Source of the DNA: Chamaecyparis obtusa
Taxonomy: Eukaryota > Streptophyta > Pinopsida > Cupressales > Cupressaceae
DNA length: 64,000 nt
Assembly: GCA_027943335.1 (NCBI GenBank)
Contig: BSBK01001578.1
Span: 186,001-250,000 of the forward strand
Direction of reading: 5' to 3'
The number at the start of each line of letters is the position of its first letter. Positions within the stretch are counted from its first letter, which is position 1. Position numbers and translations under genes: made by a program. The notes under the pieces are model-generated. The model did no database searches. It was not told the origin of the DNA and was given only the letters and a program-made list of their open reading frames with translations. Below, in pieces: positions 23,619-34,879 of the stretch.

Positions 23619-23756
23619 CTGCAAACATGCAAACCAATTATGCATCACCAGTCAGAGCCTATCTCTCAAATAGTTCAAACAAAATGAAAAAACCCACAGT
23701 TTCACATAGAGTAGGGACCCGCTAGCAACAAGTAGCAGAATAAGTGTGGACACCTG

Positions 23757-23822
23757 AAGATAAATATCTAGACTAATCACCAATCAGGATGCCGTTTGTG
23801 ATTAGTCTGGATATTTATCTTT
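23757..23822. repeat. 24-bp inverted repeat (hairpin) beside the 3' subterminal block
   Basis: Left arm 23757-23780 (aagataaatatctagactaa...) and right arm 23799-23822 pair over 24 bp with one mismatch, around an 18-nt spacer. It lies between the captured CDC48 fragment and the 3' subterminal repeats. It could be a remnant of a small MITE or a structured end of the captured segment. Confidence 0.7.
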
Positions 23823-23864
23823 AAATTTTTTTTAAAACATTCCATATTTCATCAAAATTTTGAC

Positions 23865-24334
23865 TAATCGTGGTCGAAATGTGGCATCGTGGGTTTGGCA
23901 TCCTGGTCAAAGCCGCCAACTATTTCGACCAATATTGGTCTAACGTGCGACAAAATTTTCTTGAAAGATGATTGTCGTGAGTTTGGCATCCTGGTCAAAG
24001 CTGTCAAATATTTCAACCAATATTGGTCGAAAGAGCAACAACTTTTGGTCGAAATACGACCGTCGATAGTTTGGCATCGTGGTCGAAGTAGCTAAATATT
24101 TCGACCCAACTTGGTCGAATGTTCAACCAATATACCACCACTTTTTAATGTTGTTTTCGGCCAAGATTGGCCTCATTTTTTACCAAGATTGGCATCGAAC
24201 ATTCTACACTTAAAGATAAATGTCAATATTTCGACTTCGAAAATAGTGACCAAATAGTTGGTTGAGTATTCGACCCATTTGGGTAGAAACTTTGACCAAT
24301 ATTACGTCAAAAAATGATGCAAAATGTACTAGTG
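23865..24334 (+). repeat. 3' subterminal repeat block and terminal inverted repeat of CACTA copy 1
   Basis: About ten variants of tatttcgaccaatattggtcgaaa and its half-sites (ggtcgaaa / tttcgacc), several arranged as palindromes, then the terminus ...gcaaaatgtactagtg at 24334. This is the same motif as at the 5' end. A dense, palindromic, both-strand array fits a TNPA-type binding region. Confidence 0.8.
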
Positions 24335-24520
24335 ATGGATCATTTCATACCAAGTCAACCAATCAACACTTATACTAAGGTGTGACTAGTAATTAAATCA
24401 TGTAGTAACAAAGAATTGTCACAATAACACACATGCAACACAAATTGTTGCACTATCTCTTATAACATGTCAACCTGACTCTCCTAAGTCCATTACACTT
24501 AATCATGTGATCATTAACCT
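24335..24520. repeat. TSD ATG and right fragment of the interrupted 215-bp tandem repeat
   Basis: ATG (24335-24337) is the right target duplication. 24338-24520 then matches 3600-3773 closely (aaccaatcaacacttatact, cacacatgcaacacaaat, cttaatcatgtgat), with a small insertion near 24390. Confidence 0.85.
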
Positions 24521-26055
24521 CCAAGAAGAAGTCATAGAACAAAGAGAAAAAATTGTAAATCATATTTCAATAATGTCCTTCCAACACTTTAAAGTGCTAA
24601 GCTATGTCAAGTAAGATATTCTTCAAAACCTCAAAAGAAAAGTTTTAACAAGACCCAAATGCTCAATATCATTAAATCTTATAAATATAACACTCTAAAC
24701 AAGAAGAATCAAAATCAAGTCCATTCCTCAAAATAGGAAATCAACCCAATAATATCTCAAAAAAATATCATAAATTAAACCATGCACTCAAGGAGATGAA
24801 CATATCAAAAACTCCTCAAATGAACCCTCTAGAACTAGAAATCATAGCTCAAGATCCATCTCCGTGAGAAGATAAATCATAAACCATAATGCATTTAAAA
24901 AATGAATGGGCTACACTCATCATATGATTATCTACCAAAAACCAAAGGTTGGGAATGATATTGCTCCTTTGGGATATACCAAGTCTAACAATCTTTCTCC
25001 AAAAACAACTTCCTCTCAAGTCCTTAATGAACTTAGATTCGTATCTAGGTGAAGGCCCCTCAACCTTCTTGTTAAAACCTCCAAAGAGTAATCACCTGAA
25101 CAAATGTCTTGCCTAAGTGTCTATAAGCATCTACAACTAATTAATGCAAAATAAAATCCAAATGCACTGCTACACTCTCATAAAGCTCCCAAGCATGTGA
25201 CCAATATACTCAATAAAAAGGGAACTATCAAAATTTCAACTAAAAGTTTGTAGCATAAAGAACGCATCATTACATTATAATCTAGTAGGATCATGCCAAT
25301 ACTCTAATGTGCTCCATGACGTCAAAAGAATCCATCATAAAACACATTCATCGACAATATTCATTTATTACTTCTCGATTTGATTGTGTGATATTTCAAC
25401 ATCAACTTTTTGAATCACACTTTGTGATCCATCATTAGGATGAAAGATTCATAAGATGTAATATTATATATTCATTAACAATTATGAGGGAGATTATCTA
25501 CTCTAATAAGGTTCTTAACCTTGAATATTGTAAACTAATATACATGCACAATATGACAACTAAAATAGGGGTTTACTATGTAGTGGATATGGCTTTTATC
25601 AAGGTAAGTGTTGCTCTTCTAAGCTGATATACAATACATCACCTTAGAAAAACCCTCGTTGGTCTTGTGAAACCATAATTGAAGGAAGTCTTACCAACCC
25701 CCAAAAACTGGTCTTGAGTTGTGTCCAACTTGGATATGGTCTTTGGTAATCTTCCCAAGTTTGACACCCCTAGAATTTGGGATATTATCACATCATAGGG
25801 ATTTGGGTTCCACAACCCAAATCACCTACACTAGGAAGGGAAACATGACACAACACAGTCCTTAGGAATTTGAACACAAAACCTTCACACTTGAATTTTT
25901 TGCATTTTTGCAACTTCCAATATTCAATGGGCACATATGAAAAGATGAAGAATAACATTTATGCAAACATTAACCAAGGAAGACCCATTAAGAAATTTTC
26001 ATATTGACAAAATGATGTCTAACTATAGAAAGGAGCTAAGATTCAAGGAAAAAGG
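24521..26055. other. Non-coding flank, nothing recognised
   Basis: AT-rich DNA resembling the material left of the CACTA element (2300-3550) in composition. No coding region, LTR end or RNA gene was seen up to the solo LTR. The last five bases (AAAGG, 26051-26055) are the solo LTR target duplication. Confidence 0.5.
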
Positions 26056-26344
26056 TGTTAGATTGTGGTGACTGATCAGGAAAGTACTATCTAGGAAGGT
26101 ACTATTTCACAATGTATGATTTTAGTACTTGCGGCAGAATTGAGCTATAAGGGATTGCAGATTGTAATCAGGTTGTAATCACTGGATAATAAAATATTGG
26201 ACTCGCTATTGGTGGACATAGCCTAGGGATTGGGAGAACCACATTACATCTTTGTGTCTTGTGTTCTCTTCTATGTGGTTTATTATTTTCTGATATTGGT
26301 TATATTTGCACATAATTGTTATTTCTGCCTTGTTAATCCTAACA
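26056..26344 (+). mobile_element. Solo LTR (copia-like), 289 bp, with 5-bp TSD AAAGG
   Basis: Begins TGTTAGATTG and ends CCTAACA (TG..CA with a short inverted repeat), and is flanked by AAAGG on both sides (26051-26055 and 26345-26349). Internally it has a T-rich 3' third with tgtgttctcttc and tttctgccttgtta, typical of short Ty1/copia LTRs. There is no internal region, so it is the product of LTR-LTR recombination. Confidence 0.85.
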
Positions 26345-26349
26345 AAAGG

Positions 26350-27576
26350 GGTATTATCAAATTAGTCCCAACACACTTAGCCAAACTTGATCCCTAGTGG
26401 AAGCATTCTGAATCATTCAAACTTTACTAGCAAACTAGTGGCTCTTTAACTTAGTATTTGTATATTATCAAAAAAACCAAAAAGGCTAAAATAAATACTA
26501 GGACCTTCACAACCAGTACACTCCCAAACTTAATTTTCATTTTTAAAAAGAAAATCACAAATAGATAGAACTCATTAGCTTACCAAAAATATTAAAACTT
26601 ATGTGCACATTTGATTCGTCAAACCAACTCATGTCTACTTTTCCATACATTTTGCATGCACTTTGGCTTTTCAAAGTTCCACATGTCTAAGAGTGACAAT
26701 AAACTAGGCAAAAATTACCTTGACGAATGAAGACAAAAAACATTAGTTTCTTACTAGTAGAATTTTTTGAGCAAGTCAAGGCCTTAACGAGAATTAAACA
26801 AGATAATGAATTGATGCATTGTCAAGGAGGGAGAATCTCCAAATGAGATGCCCAAACTCACAATGAAGAATAACATAGGAAGCAACAACTCAAAATCTAG
26901 AGAGAGAATGCACAATCTAATATATTCATTTAGAGATCAAACAACATACATGTCAAGTTGTCAGGGCTTCCCAGTTACAACCATCTATAAAGAAATGAAT
27001 CTCAAATCCTGATTATGATCTGCCAAAGTCTCAGATCTAGGTTTCTCTAACCAACCGGGCCCCCTTTTCTCATGATACATCGAGTTACTACATATAGGCA
27101 ATGCCTCTAAAGGTTGGCCAAGAGAAAATTGCATTCCCTAAGAAGGAAATGTGTACAACAAATAGACCCGACCCAAAAATGAATCAAAGATCCAAGAAAG
27201 GAAACAACAAGATGTGTGATCATAGGAAATGATTCACATGAGATCCACAAACCACACACTATGATCACAATGGTCTGAAGCCAAAGATCAATGACCGCAC
27301 ATCGAATCTCCAAATAGGTCCAAGCAAGAAACAAACACATTACCCATGGACAGAAAATGGATCAAATCTCAAACAATTGCAAACAATAGGAGGTGTGGTC
27401 ATAGGAAGATGATCCTAGATAGGTTTGGAGTAAGACTTTACGATCACACATGATATCATGAATAAATGATGATTAGCTAGCATAATCTCTCCAATTGATA
27501 AAGAAGAAAAAAACTAACAAAGAACTATTTTTGGTTGATGCAAGATTGCCATGAACCCAAGATGCTCTTGTATCAG
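26350..27576. other. Non-coding; probably includes the 3' LTR of gypsy element A
   Basis: No coding region. Element A is read on the minus strand and its pol gene ends near 27600, so its 3' LTR should lie here. A candidate LTR start on the minus strand is tgatacaagagcatcttggg at about 27577. The far LTR end could not be fixed. Confidence 0.4.
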
Positions 27577-27599
27577 ACACCCGGGGTTAATAAAATTGA

Positions 27600-28046
27600 T
27601 GCTCTAAATCAAATTTCTTGTACAACCTAAGAAGAATCCAAATAATCCAACTCAAATTGGAAAATCCAAGTAGCGTCCTCAACAAGTCTAATTTTTCACT
27701 TGACCAAGTAATCTATGTTATCATTTTCCCTTGTGCTTCTCCCAATCCTACTATCCAAGGCCTTCTCAATTTCCTATGTCTGCTTCATAGGATATTCTTG
27801 CTTCATGTTTGTCTCATCATCTTACTCATGGTTCTCATACAATGTTGAATATAGGTGATATATCCATGTCAATCGGTAACTCAACCTCAAAAGCATTACC
27901 ACTATCAAATTTCTTCAATATTTGACAGGGACAAAACTTCCTCATCTTTAGCTTATTGTAGGTTCCAACAGTAAATCTGCCCTTCTTTAAATGAATCATA
28001 AGTTCATCACCAGCCTTAAAATTCTTATGTCTCCTTGATCGGTCAG
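27600..28046 (-). pseudogene. Integrase C-terminus / chromodomain-like tail of gypsy element A
   Basis: The minus strand contains LKMRKFCPCQILKKFDSGNA and VELPIDMDISPIFNI, matching the beta-barrel of chromoviral integrases, then IDYLVK.KIRLVEDATW resembling a chromodomain core. Stops are present, and the frame ends near 27600. Confidence 0.65.
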
Positions 28047-28802
28047 CTATATCCTTATATTTTTATTGCCATGTTCCAAATTATAGTTCACCTCATCATG
28101 CAAAGTCTTCATGAATTTAACATATCCATTTGCTTCAACACTTCTCTTCTCCTCTAGGCCAAGATCTTTAAAACCTAATATTCCTTTAGGATGCATGGCA
28201 ATAACAATTTCAAAAGGTGTTTTACCTGTACTCCGGTTCACTAAATTGTTACATGCAATTTTTTCTTGTGCCAAAACCAAATCCCAATTACCAAGTTTAT
28301 CTCCAACAAGACTTCTTAACAAATTACCCAAACTCCTATTCACAACTTATGTTTGTCCATCAGTTTGTGGATGAAATGTAGAACTGAACTTCAAATTTGT
28401 ATCCATCTCCTTCCAAAGTGTCTTCCAAAATTATTCCACAAACTTACTATTTCAGTCAGAAATAATAGTCTTAGGCAACCTATGCAATCTCACTTCTCTA
28501 AAGAATAGATCAGCTATATGAACAACATCTAGTGTTATCTTACAAGGAATAAAATGTGACATCTTTGAAAATCTATCAACCACAAAAAATATAGAATCAT
28601 TACCTCTTTGTGTCTTTGGTAAGCCAAGAAAAAAATCCATGCTAATATCTTCCCATGGTCTACTAGGAATAGGTAAAGGTGTGTATAACCCTATATTCTG
28701 ACTTACTCCCTTAGCAACTTGAAAAATTCTACAACTTCTAAGAAAATTATGAACGTCCCTATACAACTGAAGCCAAAAGTATTTCTTCTTAATCAGACTC
28801 AT
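28047..28802 (-). pseudogene. Integrase of gypsy element A
   Basis: Minus strand 28802-28452 encodes the zinc-binding and catalytic core start ([37 protein letters not shown]). 28343-28047 continues with NRSLGNLLRSLVGDKLGNWD and the later core (NRSTGKTPFEIV). In-frame stops lie between the two segments near 28345-28455. The protein would integrate element cDNA. This one is inactive. Confidence 0.88.
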
Positions 28803-29099
28803 TGTTTTATCAATGTCAAAATATCATGCAATTCCTCCACTATGTTTCTTCTTGATTAGATTTTCCCTCATTGATCCTCTTTTGTATACATAATTGAATT
28901 CCTTTAAAGAACATACCTTCTTGAATGAAGTAATAAGCCCACTTACTCTAATTATCCTTACATGCTTTCCAAAGTTCTGCAAAATTAGGGTCAGTTTCAT
29001 ACAAACTTTTCAAATCATCAAAACCAAGTACCTCAACTCTCATCTCATTCAATAAACTTCTTCTTATGCTCAATGCATATACAACCCTATTTTACAATC

Positions 29100-29460
29100 C
29101 ACTTCTATGTTTCAACACAAAAGTAAAATTTTGCAAGTATTCAACCCACTTCATATGTCTTTGATTCAACTTATTCTGACTACCCAAATACTGCAATGCT
29201 TTATGATCGGTGTACAACACAAATTCCTTAGGCATAAAATAATGGCTTCATTTCTTCAAAGCTTGAACAATAGCATAAAATTCTTGATCATAGACTGAAT
29301 ACTTCCTCTTAGCATCATTCAATTTCTCACTGTAAAAAGCAACAGGTTAACCTTCTTAACTCAATACTACTCCAATTGCATTTCTACTTGTGTCACTATC
29401 AACTTGAAATACCTTAAAGAAATAAAGTAAAGCTAGTACCGGTAATTCAGCTATCTTCTA
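29100..29460 (-). pseudogene. RNase H region of gypsy element A
   Basis: Minus-strand translation around 29340-29110 contains VAFYSEKLNDAKRKYSVYDQ, EFYAIVQALKK and LYTDHKALQYL, the standard gypsy RNase H motifs. A TGA interrupts the KK-W segment at about 29250. Confidence 0.82.
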
Positions 29461-29632
29461 CTTCAAGGTCTCAAAACTTATGTTAGCTCCATGTGTCCAC
29501 TTGAAATCTTTCTTTTCTCCTCTCAGTCTATGTCATAACATTACAAATAGAACTAAAATTCCTTATGAATTTTCAATAGGAACTTGTCAATCCATGAAAA
29601 GATCGGACTTCACTAGCATTCTCAAGTGTAGG

Positions 29633-30487
29633 CTATTCCAAAATTGCTCTAACTTTCTCAGGATCCATCTTCAAACCTTCAGTTAAAACCACAAAACCCA
29701 AGTACAATATCTTTTCCTTCATGAAAGAGCATTTATTCAAGTTAATCGACAACTTTTCCTCTTTCAATCTCTGTAATACTTGTCTCGGATGCAACAAATG
29801 ATCTTCTTTACTCTTACTAAATATCATAATGTCATCCAAGTAAAAAATCACAAACCTACCCAATAATTTCTTCAATACCTCATTCATGAACCTCATAAAA
29901 GTACTAGGTGCATTAGTCAAACTAAAAGGCATAACCAACCACTCATACAAACCTTCTCTTGTCTTGAAAGAAAACTTCCATTCATCTCCTTCTCTGGTTC
30001 TGATCTAATGATAACCACTCTTCAAATTAATCTTGGTAAAGTATTTTTCGCCAATAAAACAATCCATGATATCATCCATCCTAGGCAATGGAAACTGGTA
30101 TTTCACTGTGATCCCATTTATATCTCTTAAATTTTTACACATCCTCCATTCCCCACTCTTCTTAGGTGCCAACACAATTGGTACTACACATGGACTCAAA
30201 CTTTCTTTGATCAAACCCTTATGCAACAATTCATGAACTTTTCTATTCAATTCTTCTTTTTTTGCAGGAGTCAACCGATGAGGTGCCTTATTAGGTAAAC
30301 TAGCTCCTAGTATAAGATCCATGCAATGATTGATACTTCTAACAGGAGGTAACCCATCAGGTACATTATATGAAATGATATCTTGAAATTTTGTCAATAA
30401 TTCTTTAACTTCCAATGGTGAATCATCTTTTATCTTTACAATAGGCATATTAGGAATCAAAGCATAGCACACATCATTCTTCTTCAA
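29633..30487 (-). pseudogene. Reverse transcriptase of gypsy element A
   Basis: Two open segments. 30487-30005 carries the N-terminal palm with VVPIVLAPKKSGEWRMC and ends FTKINLKSGYH. 29950-29633 carries MPFSLTNAPSTFMRFMNEV and the catalytic FYLDDIMIFSK. The first catalytic Asp of the palm (normally K-I-D-L-K-S-G) is Asn here. The YLDD pair is retained. A stop and frameshift near 29950-30005 split the domain. Confidence 0.9.
30483..30487. repeat. TSD TTCAA, left copy, of element B
   Basis: TTCAA directly precedes the 5' LTR at 30488. The same five bases follow the 3' LTR at 44517-44521. Confidence 0.93.
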
Positions 30488-31503
30488 TGTAATGTCATTG
30501 TCATTAAATGAGTAATAAAACTATTGTATTTGGGTCTCGATCGATTTAGTTTATCTCGGGTCCATTTTTATTTATTGGCATAGTTGTAGTTGTTGTTGTC
30601 AGCTCTTTTGTGCCAACAGGTATTTATGGTCGGCGTGTAGGTTAGTTTTGATGTGTTGAGATTTGATATTTTATTTACATTTACGAATTCCTATTGGGAT
30701 TCTAATGGCTTCCATTTCGGAGGTGAAAGACCCTCCCTATTTGGTATTTGCAGTTTCAGTGGGATTCAACCCTCGCCCTATTCTGTTGTTCTGTTGTATC
30801 AGATCTAGTGAATCTAAAGTGTTTTTCACTTATATCAATAAAACTATTTTGAAAATATATTGGCTTTCGTCTGGGTATTTATATTATTTTGTAAACATTC
30901 AACATCACTGTATGACCACTAGGCGATCACTGTATGGCCACTCGACGATCACCATACGGCCACTTGGCCATCACCATATGGTCACCCGACCATCATCATA
31001 TGACCAGCCAGCCATCACCGTATGACCACCAGACAATCACCGTATGGCCACCCGACCATCACTGTATGGCCACCCGACCATCACCATACGGCCACTAGGT
31101 GATCACCGTGTGGCCACTAGGTGATCACCGTATGACCACTAGGTGATCACTATACAACCACCATGCATCACCATATGGCCACCATGTATCATCGTACGAC
31201 CACCAAGAATCACCGTACAACCACCAGTTAATCATCGTACGACCACTAGTTAATCATTGTATGACCACCAGGTAATCACGATACGACCAGCATGCATCAC
31301 CGTACGACCACCAGGTATCATCATACGACCACCAAGAAATCACCGAATGACCACCAGGAAACACCCTACGGTCCTCTCTGCTGATCCCATACGGCCCTCC
31401 TACCGACATGTAGACACACCATATGACCTTCATTATTTCGTACGGTCTTCTACTTAACACCGTACAACTATATTTCTTTCTGGACGTGGTTGGGAATATT
31501 ACA
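30488..31503 (+). repeat. 5' LTR of chromovirus B
   Basis: 1016 bp, TG..CA. The first 400 bp match the 3' LTR closely. 30903-31372 is a minisatellite of about 20-bp units (atcaccgtatggccaccnga). The 3' LTR is 924 bp, so the array has changed length since insertion. ORFs across the minisatellite are repeat artefacts. Confidence 0.93.
30903..31372. repeat. Minisatellite inside the 5' LTR of element B
   Basis: About 23 degenerate units of 19-22 bp, each with a core related to cgtacg (variants cgtatg, catacg, catatg, tgtatg) followed by gccacc/accacc and a variable gap to the next atcac. The same array is in the 3' LTR at 44025-44388. Confidence 0.88.
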
Positions 31504-31504
31504 G

Positions 31505-31516
31505 TGGTATCAGAGC
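31505..31516 (+). other. Primer-binding site (tRNA-iMet) of element B
   Basis: TGGTATCAGAGC, complementary to the 3' end of plant initiator tRNA-Met, two bases from the LTR end. Confidence 0.93.
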
Positions 31517-31545
31517 TGGTGATTTTGCCAGCTTGTGGGTATTGA

Positions 31546-32660
31546 ATGAGAGTTTATTCAAGAAAAAGGAGGAGATATCACTCAGTTAGAGGAATGGTCG
31601 ATCCCCAAGATCCTGTTGCTGAGGTCATGACTCTCCTGAGAGAGCTCACTAGGAATCAAGTACTAATAAATGGCACTCAGCATCTCATTGAAGAGACACT
31701 ACAAAAATTGGTTGAAGGCAAGATATCTACTGAACAAAGTGACAATTTTGTCTTAGGAAGGGAAAATCCCCAAACTATACACTCTCGACCGTTAATGTCA
31801 ACTTTCCCTCCACGAAAGGAAGAATGGCGTGGAGAGAAACCAACCTTCTAGGAAATACAAGATCAACTTTGGGAAGATTGAAGGAATGCTAATATGGAAG
31901 GATATATATCCTATAAAGATTATGCTGAGTTTAGAATGAGGTACTCGAGTGGAAAAAAGCATGGCTATTATAATGATGATCTTAGATGAAAGATGGGAAA
32001 AGTTAATATGTCATCCTTTGATGGTTCTGGAACTATGACAAGTCAAGCACGGGTGCAAAAAGCAGACACATATTTCTAGCTCAACCCTATACTAGAAGAT
32101 GAGGCCATCAAATTTGTTGCACTACATCTAGAAGGAATAGCCCAGGAATGGTGGCATCATGGAATGGTTACTCTCAACCACAACCAAATAAATTCCTACG
32201 CTAAATTCATTGAGAGACTGATAGATCATTTTGATGGAAGGGATCTAGAATTGAATTTTAAAGAATTGGCTCAGTTAAAGTAATTTAGTATAGTTGATGG
32301 TTACGTAATAGAATTTCAGAGAATGTTTGTCTTGGTAACAAATATTTTAGAAAGACGATTGGTGGTGTTATTTATGGATGGACTGGAGGAACCCTTTAAG
32401 GGATGGGTGAAGGGATTCAACCCCATCATACTCATAGAGGCAATTAAGAAGGCATGCAACATGGAGACATCTTATTCTTCTTCCACAAAATATTACTCAT
32501 AGACCAAACCACCTCTCGCTCCAAGGGAAAAAGACAACAGACCCCCCCTAGGAAGCCCCTGTTGAATGAGGCAACTAGGCAGGAACTTAGAAGGAAGAAA
32601 CTTTGTTTCAACTATAAGGAGCCATGGGTGTTGGGATATTGATGCCTTGGAAAAGGAAAA
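31546..32660 (+). pseudogene. gag of chromovirus B
   Basis: Starts around the ATG at 31546. The capsid region has GIAQEWWHHGMVTLNHNQI, FKELAQLK and VVLFMDGLEEPFKGW, nearly parallel to element C's gag. A zinc knuckle near 32608-32640 reads LCFNYKEPWVLGY, with the second Cys changed to Tyr. Stops at about 31849, 32077 and 32281 disrupt it. Confidence 0.85.
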
Positions 32661-32869
32661 ATCCATTACATCAAGGTATTGTCTGACAGTGAGGAGGAAC
32701 ACGCACCAAAAGCTAAAGGGGATGAACAAAAAGCTTCTGGAGAAGTAAACCTCAATCACACATAAATAATAGCCACACTCTTGAAGATAAGAAGTGCCAT
32801 TGGTACTCTGGTGGGAAATCCAAGGTGTACTATATTCTGAGTCTGAGGCACCCTCCAAGGGCAACAGGT

Positions 32870-33190
32870 CACAGTCATGCTTAATAGCGGGGCCACACTC
32901 AATTTCATTAACTCATCATTGGTGAGTCAGCGGAGTTTACGTACGGAAGCACACTAGGGATTTGACGTCAAGGTGGCGGGAGGAAACCTTTTAAAATACA
33001 CTCATCTGGTTCTACAACTGAGCATCACCATGGGGAACCACACAGTGACAGATGATTTCTTCGTGGTCAATCTGGATGACATGGAAGTCATTCGGGGCAT
33101 TCAATGGATGGAAACATTAGATGAATACACATAGAGTTTCAAGAAAATGGAGTTCTCCTTTGAGGTAAATGAAAAAAAGGCTGTGCTGAG
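32870..33190 (+). pseudogene. Aspartic protease of chromovirus B
   Basis: The frame contains MLNSGATLNFINSSL, the D-S-G-A active-site motif with Asp changed to Asn (32878-32920), and a later HLVLQLSITMGN...DDFFVVNLDDMEVIRGIQWM segment. The active site is destroyed. Confidence 0.78.
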
Positions 33191-33377
33191 AGGGATGTCG
33201 AATGAAGGACTGAAGGAAGTTTCAGCCCAATGGATGGAAGCAATCTTCAGACATGACAATGTGTTCTTGGTTGCACACTATTTTTCCTTGACATAACCCA
33301 TACAGGGACAAATAACTAACCATCAAGATGAAGAACTTCAAGAGGTTCTGGATAGACATCACCAAGTCTTTGTCGAC

Positions 33378-34120
33378 ATGCCACCAGGCATACCACCACA
33401 CCGGGGGTTTGAACACACTATTGAGATGGAAATTGGTGCCAAACTAGTTATCACTGTGCCATACTGCCACCCTAAGAGGCTAAAAGATGAGATTGAAAAA
33501 ATGATAGAGGAACTTCTTGACAAAGGTTGGATCAGGCCCAGCTCCATCCCCTTTGCATCATCAGTAGTACTAGTTAAAAAGAAGGATGAAACATTACAAA
33601 TGTGTATAGATTATCGCACGTTGAACAAAAAGACCATCAAGAATATGTATCCAATTCCCACGATTGATGAATTATTGGATGAGTTACATGGTGTCGTCTA
33701 TTTCTCCAAAATAGACCTTCATTCAGGGATCACCAAATCCACATGAGGGAACAAGATGCAGAGAAAACAACATTATGTTTCCATTATGGGCATTACAAAT
33801 TTTGGTCATGCCATTCAGATTGACCAATGCTCCAGCTACATTCCAATCTTGCATGAATCACATTTTTACCAACCAACTATGTAAGTTTCTGTTGGTATTT
33901 TTTGATGATATACTGATCTACAACAAGACATGGGAGGAGAACTTAAGGCATTTGGAAGAAGTTCTCAGGATTATGAAGTAACAAATTTTGTTTGCCAAAA
34001 GATCCAAATGTGAATTTGGGATGATAAAGATATTATATTTGGGGCACATTGTCAGTAGCCGAGGATTTCAAGTACATCAAGAGAAGATTTAGGTTATCTT
34101 AGATTGACCACGTCCAAAGA
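33378..34120 (+). pseudogene. Reverse transcriptase of chromovirus B
   Basis: 33378-33746 carries [35 protein letters not shown] and FSKIDLHSG. 33775-33981 carries MPFRLTNAPATFQSCMNHIF and the catalytic VFFDDILIYNK. A frameshift between them (33745-33775) and stops near 33980 and 34090 break it. Confidence 0.92.
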
Positions 34121-34299
34121 CTCTTTCAGAACTACATGGAGTCTTTGGATTATGTAGTTACTATAGATGGTTCCTGATGGGGTTCTTATAGCTCAGTGCA
34201 CCACTCATCGATTTGACAAAGAAGGGGTCTTTTCAATGGAATGAACGAGCACATTAGACTTTTGAGAAACTCAAGGAGACTATGAGTTCTTTCCCAATC

Positions 34300-34680
34300 C
34301 TTGCACTGCCATATTTCACTCGACCTTTCATCCTGGAGTGCGATGCCTCCATAGAGGGTATCGGGGCCATCTTAATGGAGGACTACCACCCTATTGCTTT
34401 TTAAAGTCAAAAGCTCTTAGGGGTCGAAAAGTTGTATTCGATATACGACAAAGAAATGCTAGCCATCATGCATGCCTTGACAAAATTCTGGCAGTACCTT
34501 GTTAGAGCCAAGTTCATTATTCGTACAGACCACAACAGCCTCAAACATTTCTTGGAATAGTAGGAATTGAATGAGAGACAATAGAAATAGGTAAGTAAAG
34601 TCTAGGCTTTTGACTTTGACATTGAATATGTAAAAGGAAAAAATAATGTAGTGGCTGATGCCTTGTCAAGAAATTCAGCC
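34300..34680 (+). pseudogene. RNase H of chromovirus B
   Basis: RPFILECDASIEGIGAILME near 34323, then LYSIYDKEMLAIMHALTKFW, RTDHNSLKHFLE and VKGKNNVVADALSRN ending near 34677. Two adjacent TAG codons at about 34558-34563 stand where Gln-Gln is expected. Confidence 0.88.
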
Positions 34681-34879
34681 ATATGTTCCTTATCTCAAAT
34701 ATCAGTGGATTGGAAAGCACATTTGTTGGTCGAATACTCCAAGAACATGTTCACATGCCAACTCCTAGACAAAGAAATACAGGAGGAAAGGTATAAGGTG
34801 GTTGATGATATTGTTTTCTACAAAGGCATAATTTATCTGGTCCCTGAATCCAAGTTGAAGAAGAAAAATCTTGAAAGAA

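Larger units (their letters stand above)
3813..24334 (+). mobile_element. CACTA (En/Spm) DNA transposon, copy 1, complete, 20,522 bp
   Basis: The left end reads CACTACTACATTTGACC and the right end reads AAAATGTACTAGTG, whose reverse complement is CACTAGTACATTTT. These are the hallmark CACTA terminal inverted repeats of about 13 bp. A 3-bp target duplication ATG flanks both ends (3810-3812 and 24335-24337), as is usual for the superfamily. Inside, in order: subterminal palindromic repeats, about 8.6 kb of non-coding DNA that includes other repeats, a TNP2-type transposase gene, a SET/Transposase_24 gene, a conserved 3' region, captured CDC48 and NOG1 fragments on the opposite strand, and a dense block of subterminal repeats. 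Both genes contain stops and frameshifts, so the element is not autonomous now. A second family member starts at 49690. Confidence 0.93.
27577..30487 (-). mobile_element. Ty3/gypsy element A, pol 3' part (minus strand), interrupted by element B
   Basis: Read on the minus strand, the order is RT (30487-29633), RNase H (about 29460-29100), integrase zinc finger and core (about 28960-28050), integrase C-terminus and chromodomain-like tail (28050-27600). The 5' part, with protease, continues on the other side of element B at 44517-44740. The integrase resembles chromoviral integrases ([34 protein letters not shown] near 28370). Many stops and frameshifts make it a dead relic. It is the host of the nested insertions B and D. 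Confidence 0.88.

Noticed and set aside
30903..31372. Regularly spaced repeats that could suggest a CRISPR array
   Set aside because: Units are contiguous, degenerate and lie inside both LTRs of a plant retrotransposon. There are no unique spacers or cas genes.
31257..31457. ORFs across the LTR minisatellite of element B on both strands
   Set aside because: Repetitive peptide products of a tandem repeat within an LTR.
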